DNA from: Brachycybe producta | Lineage: Eukaryota > Arthropoda > Diplopoda > Playtdesmida > Andrognathidae | NCBI GenBank assembly: GCA_036925085.1 | Contig: JAUPFP010000048.1 | Coordinates: 62,001-126,000 of the forward strand | Length of the DNA: 64,000 nucleotides | Reading direction: 5' to 3' | Shown here: in pieces, positions 60,901 through 64,000 of the stretch | How positions within the stretch are numbered: the stretch's first letter is position 1 | Layout: every line of letters starts with the position of its first letter | Notes under the pieces: generated by a model | Told to the model about the DNA's origin: nothing | Databases searched by the model: none | What the model saw: the letters and a program-made list of their open reading frames with translations, nothing else | Made by a program: the position numbers and the translations under genes

Positions 60901-62376
60901 GTACAATCTGTAATTGTTGTGTTTATGTACATGTATATATTTATACAGCATGTTCCAGAACCAAAGATTCGCCATTCTATGACCATAGTATAGAGCAGGG
61001 GCGTAGCTAGGCAACTGCAAGACCCGCAACTGCGGGGGGGGGGGCGCAGAAAGTTTGGGGGCGCAAAAAACGAAATGAAAGTTATGTATTTTCAAAAATA
61101 ATTGAATAGATTGAGCGATTGATTCCGAATCGCTTGCTGAATTTATTCACTTAATTTCGAAAATAAATCGACATTCATTTAATATTTACTTTTAAAAACT
61201 ACATACTTAAACCAGTAAATTTTCATAGAGATCAATGGGCACGGTCGGAACAACGGTAGGAATAGTCGGAAAAATAGTAGGAACAGTCGGAAGGTTAGGT
61301 TTAGTTAAATTAAGCTTGTTGCAGGGTGGTTGGGGGCGCAGCCTCAAGTTTTTAAAGAATTATTCTTATTAAATCAAACTAGTCCATTGTTAGACTGTTC
61401 CCTAATTTGATTAACGGGAAGAACGGTCGAAACAACGGACAAATTTGTTTTAATAATTTTCTTTGAAAACTGGGGGGGGGGTTGTGCCCCCAGACCCCCT
61501 ACAATAACTTAATTTCCTAACCTTTCCTAACCTTCCGACTGTTCCTACTGTTGTTCAGACTTGTTCTGCCGTTCATCAAAATAGTACCCCACCCAGTACG
61601 GGGGCTATGTGGAGAGGAAGGTAAAGAGCGGGGGGTGGGGGGGGGCTCAACCAAGCCTAGCTACGCCACTGGTATAGAGTGATGCAGCTAAATCGTTTAA
61701 ATTTGAATATTTCAAAAACTATGCACGGTTAAAACTACAGTTAATTGCTTGTAACATACAGGCACGTATTATCCTGGGTTAGTTTTGATCCTGAAAGACA
61801 AAATAACCCTAGTATGAAGGGCGTTTACACTTTAAAATCAACTTAAATTGTATTTAAAAAAAAACGATTTCAAACCTTGGTTCTATTTGCATTGAAGTAG
61901 CCAGTCTGTTAAGAAAATGTATTATTTTCTATTACACTTTCAGGTAAAGCGTACTGTAACAAGTCCGAAGCCATCGTTTTACGTGGACGATCTCAACCCA
62001 GGACTCAGTTATGTGTTTTCCTTATCCGCCACAAACCGCAAGGGTCGTAGTGAAGTGTCATCGTTGGAAACAGCGACAGCAAGGAAGTCCTCTTCATTAG
62101 CACACGGTGGGACATTGCTGCCCTTATAGGTGTAGGTTTTCGTGGTGCAAAACAAATGAGGTGGTAAAAGCCTCACACTCATTTTGGTACCCCTGTGTTT
62201 CTGGAAAAAAAAAATGCAGGTTCTTCGGAAAAAATGATTACCACTGTTCTCGGTGTGGTCATTGGTATCGTCGTGGCTTTTGCACTTATCGGTATCACAA
62301 TTTTGATTGTGGTACGTGGTAAGGGTTCTGCAAATCATTCAAAACACAAGGATTATCAACCAGAACATGCAGATAG
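45810..62376 (+). CDS. side-like: Sidestep-family Ig-superfamily transmembrane receptor, 12 exons, both ends missing
   Basis: Joined exons: 45810-45945, 48587-48792, 49720-49830, 49902-50105, 54839-55135, 56203-56333, 57831-57990, 58096-58193, 60465-60660, 60760-60896, 61944-62106, 62220-62376. They give one open frame of about 665 residues. Order: V-like Ig1 (res 1-114), Ig2 (115-219), Ig3 (220-318), Ig4 (319-415), Ig5 (416-513), FN3 (514-613), transmembrane (about 622-645), short basic juxtamembrane tail. Family hallmarks visible: LPCDI...LVLWYK in Ig1, YRCRVDF followed by TRN, GRPPPRVTWW in Ig2, a KPL start to Ig3, EGDDVYLEC in Ig4, HAPVC opening Ig5, GYDGGLPQ and NRKGRSE in FN3. Known: Sidestep proteins are cell-surface ligands or receptors for Beaten-path proteins in axon guidance and synaptic partner choice. 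Inferred: same kind of surface recognition role here. Start codon, signal peptide and most of the cytoplasmic tail are not in the model. Family call is firm; orthology to one Side paralogue is not claimed. Confidence 0.92.
46056..46574. mobile_element. Foldback element, 519 bp
   Basis: gaacgtttggccgaatccac... (46056-46090) and ...ggatacggccaaatagttc (ending 46573) are inverted repeats of about 35 bp, including tcaagctgacaaaa on the left against ttttgtcagcttga on the right. Internal sequence is also partly self-complementary. The 138-codon antisense frame over its left part has no recognisable domain. Confidence 0.65.
46855..47075. mobile_element. MITE of the 'tttagaaactagaa / gggtattttcatgttgat' family
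   Basis: Left arm gttttagaaactagaagg...ataagggtattttcatg and right arm catgaaaatacc-type reverse (atgaaaatacccttaagtg...ttctattttgtaaacc) form an inverted repeat of about 70 bp. Further copies or halves at 47745-48020, 51838-51910, 54470-54590, 62675-62830, and perhaps 21275 and 58690. Confidence 0.65.
47512..47725. mobile_element. Harbinger-like MITE, diverged copy
   Basis: ggccggcgtcacacgttcc, attgaaaacaatgtcctg, ggtggttgccacttgtgg and gcaccaaagtgg match the copy at 51526-51781 in order. A segment is missing near the left end relative to that copy. Confidence 0.6.
48587..48792 (+). CDS. side-like: Side-like exon b: C-terminal half of Ig1
   Basis: Acceptor gtacacag at 48579-48586 after a long T-rich tract; donor g|gtaagg at 48793. 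Completes Ig1 with LDLRE, the D-x-G-x-Y-x-C motif (DQGIYRC, second Ig cysteine at residue 95, 76 residues after the first, V-set-like spacing), and the DFKRSRTRNG stretch that is typical of the first Sidestep domain. Enters phase 2, leaves phase 1. The intron before it is 2,641 bp. Confidence 0.93.
48793..49719 (+). other. Intron b-c of the Side-like gene (927 bp)
   Basis: Contains repeat tails: ctctcaaaaagcttaaaaag...ttcaagaatttttaaaatt at about 49080-49135 (as at 30980 and 40420), then a diverged gccactctacctt...aggcaattccagaaatgaaa...gcaaccct element at about 49150-49383 of the CAGGG family. Confidence 0.7.
49720..49830 (+). CDS. side-like: Side-like exon c: N-terminal part of Ig2
   Basis: Acceptor ttattatag ends at 49719; exon starts in phase 1 and encodes VPPATPS, an EKGLDLG linker, the GPYNEGASLFLSC strand with the first cysteine of Ig2, and EVVRG. 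The donor is agag|gttcat, a weak GT donor, followed by a 71-bp intron (49831-49901), the shortest in the gene. The split codon across it restores the strongly conserved G-R-P-P-P motif, which is why this donor was chosen despite its poor consensus. Confidence 0.88.
49902..50105 (+). CDS. side-like: Side-like exon d: C-terminal part of Ig2
   Basis: Acceptor tttcactag ends at 49901; donor aact|gtgagt at 50106. Encodes RPPPRVTWWRD with the core tryptophan, a DDSYEV loop, the SLSRNDIRAVFTC strand with the second cysteine, and QASNNNITPP (N-glycosylation site NIT). Phase 1 in and out. The exon ends Ig2 at VDMN, and the next exon supplies the LKPL start of Ig3. Confidence 0.92.
51188..51310 (+). 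mobile_element. MITE-like repeat, plus-oriented copy (partner at 4617-4740)
   Basis: gtattgaatccacc, ttattccaggattga, gttcagacacc and catacggtattgagt blocks match the reverse complement of 4617-4740. Confidence 0.55.
51526..51781. mobile_element. PIF/Harbinger-like MITE, 256 bp, with TTA target duplication
   Basis: The trinucleotide TTA flanks both ends (51523-51525 and 51782-51784). Terminal inverted repeats include ggtcggcttcacacg at the left and a gggcc end at the right, with the perfect inner pair cactttgtggcgcc / ggcgccacaaagtg. TTA duplication and a GGnC start are typical of Harbinger MITEs. Confidence 0.75.
53982..54082. mobile_element. Short copy of the ttcaagaag family
   Basis: Starts taaattcaagaatgaaac, has cacttgaactttcaag and tctgagcaggctt, and ends gtgccaagtt...aaatttgggctt. 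The two ends are inverted. Confidence 0.6.
54839..55135 (+). CDS. side-like: Side-like exon e: complete Ig3
   Basis: Acceptor tttgatgtag ends at 54838; donor catt|gtaaga at 55136. A whole Ig domain in one 297-bp exon, phase 1 on both sides, so it can be skipped without a frame change. Cysteines are in YTIMC and GKYISC, the tryptophan pair in IIAWWKD, with a DGNVTTS strand (NVT glycosylation site) and the AENPAIQGS stretch that matches the Sidestep third-domain pattern (SNP-x-LQGS type). The intron before it, at 4,733 bp, is the longest between the modelled exons. Confidence 0.93.
55274..55423. repeat. Long imperfect hairpin, about 68-bp arms
   Basis: Left arm 55274-55340 and right arm 55355-55423 pair with few mismatches: ctgcacacttacaaaat, aaaatgtttgataaaaac and taaactaaa are mirrored. 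The loop is about 14 nt. Structure suits a foldback/MITE, and equally a hairpin-RNA source. Confidence 0.8.
55623..55683. repeat. Perfect hairpin, 28-bp arms, 5-nt loop
   Basis: Positions 55623-55650 are the exact reverse complement of 55656-55683. The arms begin tgaccactctaaaata and the loop is atttc. A perfect 28-bp palindrome is unexpected in drifting intron sequence, so it is young, conserved or repaired by gene conversion. Confidence 0.92.
56203..56333 (+). CDS. side-like: Side-like exon f: N-terminal half of Ig4
   Basis: Acceptor tttctctag ends at 56202; donor ccag|gtattt at 56334. Encodes YAPVLSLVPG, then NIREGDDVYLEC, a signature of Sidestep Ig4, followed by NIRANPTVLRVEWKFQ with the core tryptophan. 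Phase 1 in, phase 0 out, so the domain is split between strands C and C'. Confidence 0.93.
56334..57830 (+). other. Intron f-g of the Side-like gene (1,497 bp)
   Basis: Starts with an (AT)n-rich patch at 56452-56476. Otherwise AT-rich with no recognised element. Confidence 0.7.
57831..57990 (+). CDS. side-like: Side-like exon g: C-terminal half of Ig4
   Basis: Acceptor tttttaaag ends at 57830; donor aaac|gtaaac at 57991. Encodes GKLLVRNNSSGV, the SNQSLILQNVRIQNSGSYSC strand pair with the second cysteine, and ATNVEGEGES. NNSS and NQS are candidate N-glycosylation sites. Phase 0 in, phase 1 out. The next intron is only 105 bp. Confidence 0.93.
58096..58193 (+). CDS. side-like: Side-like exon h: N-terminal part of Ig5
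   Basis: Acceptor tatttatag ends at 58095; donor aaat|gtatat at 58194. Encodes HAPVCHPN, where the extra cysteine next to APV is characteristic of Sidestep Ig5, then REETVKIVCEVEAYPAN with the first canonical cysteine. Phase 1 in, phase 0 out. The donor matches only part of the consensus, but the joined frame VSFRW continues the domain exactly. Confidence 0.88.
58194..60464 (+). other. Intron h-i of the Side-like gene (2,271 bp)
   Basis: Contains a pyrimidine tract of ctcctcc/ctccttc units at 58241-58288 just after the donor, a tgtctg short tandem at about 58850-58868, and the element at 59911-60391. Confidence 0.75.
59911..60391. mobile_element. Harbinger-like element, 481 bp
   Basis: Starts ggtacatttccactcatactc and ends gagtctcaatggaaacgtagc, imperfect inverted repeats. 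Flanks are taa and tta, close to a TWA duplication but not identical. The interior carries many gagtctgc / gcagactcatgagt motifs in both orientations. Confidence 0.6.
60465..60660 (+). CDS. side-like: Side-like exon i: C-terminal part of Ig5
   Basis: Acceptor tatgaag ends at 60464, with a weak pyrimidine tract; donor gctg|gtactt at 60661. Encodes VSFRWKTNKTN (NKT glycosylation site), a TLTYTPRTEKDFGNFYCWAG strand with the second cysteine, and MPCIFTVEPAG. The additional cysteine in MPC could pair with the one in HAPVC of the preceding exon, as in known Side proteins (inference). A transposon-like insertion ends 73 bp upstream of this exon. Phase 0 in, phase 1 out. Confidence 0.9.
60760..60896 (+). 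CDS. side-like: Side-like exon j: N-terminal half of the FN3 domain
   Basis: Acceptor tatatttag ends at 60759 after a 99-bp intron; donor agaa|gtatgt at 60897. Encodes GPPDPVSNCSVVNQTET (NCS and NQT glycosylation sites), SISVECSSGYDGGLPQTFICEVHD. The GYDGGLPQ-x-F pattern is shared by fibronectin type III domains of Sidestep proteins. Phase 1 in, phase 0 out. Confidence 0.92.
60897..61943 (+). other. Intron j-k of the Side-like gene (1,047 bp)
   Basis: Almost two thirds of it is the hAT element at 60996-61671, so the ancestral intron was about 360 bp. Confidence 0.8.
60996..61671. mobile_element. Non-autonomous hAT element, 676 bp, with perfect 8-bp duplication
   Basis: gtatagag occurs at 60988-60995 and 61672-61679. 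Ends caggggcgtagctagg and cctagctacgccactg are inverted repeats with one difference. The inside has poly-G runs, ggggcgcag repeats and a second inverted pair (ggtaggaatagtcgga, gtaggaacagtcggaagg against ccttccgactgttcctac). No transposase frame. Confidence 0.88.
61944..62106 (+). CDS. side-like: Side-like exon k: C-terminal half of the FN3 domain and stalk
   Basis: Acceptor ctttcag ends at 61943. Encodes VKRTVTSPKP, YVDDLNPGLSYVFSLSATNRKGRSE (the L-x-P-x-Y and N-x-K-G-x-S elements of FN3), then a Ser/Ala-rich stalk. The donor cacg|gtggga at 62107 is weak at +4 and +6 but keeps the conserved +5 G, and joins in frame to the membrane exon. Reading through it instead gives a stop at 62127-62129, discussed in the findings. 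Confidence 0.87.
62220..62376 (+). CDS. side-like: Side-like exon l: transmembrane segment and juxtamembrane tail
   Basis: Acceptor aatgcag ends at 62219; donor atag|gtaagt at 62377. After GSSEK, a stretch of about 24 apolar residues (TTVLGVVIG...ILIVV) forms a single-pass membrane helix containing a G-x-x-x-G motif, followed by RGKG and a Lys/His-rich start of the cytoplasmic tail ending HADR. The exon leaves in phase 2, so at least one more exon must follow. I did not find it before 64,000. Confidence 0.9.
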
Positions 62377-63062
62377 GTAAGTAGAAATGCTGTCAATTTG
62401 TCACATGTGCTTTTTATTGTATTACTAACTAGTGCAGTTTTACATCATGATCTCAAATTGCATAGTAATTCATCTCATAGGCTTGTGAGCAAAATTTACA
62501 TTGTTAAAGTGGCTTTATAGATATTTATTTTGTTTTCGTCTCTGCATGTGGCGCGTCTGCATGGCTACTGTGTTCTTCAGGATCTCTTGAAAAGTGGGGT
62601 GGCAAGAGTTGGGAGACCAAGAACAAAAAAGACCTAATATTGCATTGCATTTTTGGAATTAGGGCATTAAAAATCAAAGTGTTTTGTAAACTAGAACACT
62701 TGGTGCTAATGAAACGGTTCCTTTTCAAATTGATATAAAAAGTTTATTTTTTAAGATATTGCCATGAAAAAACTTAACATAATCCTCTACCTTTCTAGAT
62801 TTGAAAACAATTTGATTTTTTTCATAATGTTGTTTCTAAAAAAACTTTTGTGGAGTGAACTTCTGGTGCATTAGCCACTGCAGTTGCGCTGTGTCCATGG
62901 AGACAAAAGGAAAATAAATATCTATAGAACCACCTTAATTTATAAAAAAATTGTATCGATAGAACAGTGAAGTCTAGTTTTGCTGAAACGATTTGTAGAA
63001 AGTTTTTGTTGTTGTTGCACGTTTTGATGTAAACGCCAGTGCTTTGATTTCTTTTTACTTTT
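62377..63062 (+). other. Start of the intron after the transmembrane exon
   Basis: Contains a 'tgtaaactagaacac...agatattgccatgaaaa' copy at about 62675-62830 of the intron MITE family. No further exon of the cytoplasmic tail was recognised. Confidence 0.6.
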
Positions 63063-63082
63063 TGATCTGGGTATAAACCAGT

Positions 63083-63375
63083 GTTGGGATAAATTACTTG
63101 TAAAAGTAATGAATTACAATTACTAATTACACCAGTAAAAATAATTAATTACAATTACTAATGACACCAGGAAATAATTAATTACTAATGACATCAGTAA
63201 GAAATAATTAATTACAATTACAATTACCAGATTGCAAAAAGAAATTGATTACAATTACAATTACCAGATTCTAAAAAGAAATTAATTACAATTACAATTA
63301 CCAGATTGAAAAAAGAAATTAATTACAATTACAATTACCAGATTGCAAAAAGAAATTAATTTCAATTACTCATTT
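63083..63375. repeat. attac-rich repeat ending in a 37-bp minisatellite
   Basis: Begins gttgggataaattacttg and runs through aattacaattac blocks. From about 63228 four units of about 37 bp (agattg-aaaaagaaatt, then attacaattacaattacc) follow with few differences. The start resembles hAT ends seen in many animals, and a tcacaattacaattac block reappears at 63780, so the tandem may sit inside a larger element. Confidence 0.75.
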
Positions 63376-63399
63376 TTCTCGACGTAATTTAATAACTTT

Positions 63400-64000
63400 T
63401 CAAAATAGATGTTTTATCATTTCACAGGCAATGAATTTATGAAGTAGCATTATCATAAGCATATATACTCTGAACGTTTGGCAAATTGCTTTCCAATACC
63501 GTTATAAACCCATACAATTCTGTACTTGTTACCAATTGTTTGATACAATTTTTCTGGTTTCCACACACGGCCTTGGCACTCAGGAGACTTTCGAAACACT
63601 TTTTGACTGTAAAATGAAATCGAAGGTCACTGTATGGCTTTCGTCGCAGAATATTTTCTTTATAAAGATGCAAACGTTGGCACACAGGCGACTTTTAAAA
63701 CACATTTCTACGTCGGTGTTAGGAAGATTTTCTGTCTGGCACATAGATGATTTTGAAAACGCCTACCAACGACAAGGCAGGTCACAATTACAATTACAAA
63801 AAATACTCTGCAAGCAGCCGGTTGGCCTATGGCAGAGGGATCTTAAAATTCAAGTGCTGCAAGATGCATTGTCAATATATAATAACTGCAAAAAATAACT
63901 TCATATGGATTTTTCCTATACGTCAGTGTCTATTTTATCTTGTCGCCAATTTCGAACATTTTGGACAATTTTAAAAGTGTTCGGTTTTGGCGACAACTGG
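63400..64000. other. Unassigned sequence at the right edge
   Basis: Contains three spaced variants of a caggcgactttTaaaacac motif (about 63582, 63684 and 63744) and a 120-codon plus-strand frame at 63536-63898 without a recognised domain. Probably transposon-derived; class not established. Confidence 0.4.

Noticed and set aside
63228-63375. Regularly spaced repeats that could suggest a CRISPR array
   Set aside because: Eukaryotic AT-rich minisatellite with no unique spacers between units.
63536-63898. 120-codon plus-strand frame
   Set aside because: No recognisable motif, repeated caggcgacttt motif underneath, and a competing minus-strand frame. Left as unassigned.

Overview
This window reads as animal nuclear DNA. 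It is AT-rich, has no dense coding, carries long (AT)n, (GA)n and (CA)n microsatellites and many short inverted-repeat transposons, and its one recognisable host gene is split into small exons with consensus GT-AG introns. That gene encodes a Sidestep-type immunoglobulin-superfamily receptor, a family best known from arthropods (the Beat-Side neuronal recognition system). A protostome, most likely an arthropod, is therefore the best guess; the species cannot be named from the sequence.

Layout. Positions 1-45,809 hold no confidently recognised host exon. They may be intergenic, a very long 5' intron, or both. A weak candidate for a signal-peptide exon lies at 34,688-34,751. The rest of this part is AT-rich DNA with mobile-element remains: a foldback element (394-530), a 200-bp CAGGGTT-ended element (8,165-8,364), a complete but decayed Tc1-type transposon with Sleeping-Beauty-like IR/DR ends (10,618-12,200), an (AT)59 microsatellite, a hAT-like element with a smaller one nested in it (14,728-15,458), a GC-richer relic with the first residues of a possible MADF-domain ORF (18,000-18,720), foldbacks at 27,535-27,744, 32,710-32,807 and 33,892-33,944, a nest of repeats at 30,281-31,081, a 189-bp hAT-type MITE with 8-bp target duplications (40,936-41,124), an 861-bp probable solo LTR flanked by a 6-bp duplication (41,400-42,260), and a 268-bp element with a 9-bp duplication (44,710-44,977).

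From 45,810 to 62,376 twelve plus-strand exons join in one open frame of about 665 residues: Ig1 (V-like, exons a+b), Ig2 (c+d), Ig3 (e), Ig4 (f+g), Ig5 (h+i), one fibronectin type III domain (j+k), and a transmembrane segment with the start of a cytoplasmic tail (l). Every domain boundary is a phase-1 intron, so domains are exon modules. The signal peptide and start codon lie upstream, and the rest of the cytoplasmic tail lies downstream, probably beyond the window.

The introns of this gene are full of foldback and MITE insertions: a 519-bp foldback in intron a-b, a PIF/Harbinger-like MITE with TTA duplications in d-e, two hairpins (one with perfect 28-bp arms) in e-f, a 481-bp element ending 73 bp before exon i, and a 676-bp hAT element with a perfect 8-bp duplication in j-k. 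Retention of the 113-bp last intron would stop translation just before the membrane anchor, giving a predicted soluble ectodomain. I found no prokaryotic-type operon, CRISPR array, rRNA or convincing tRNA.
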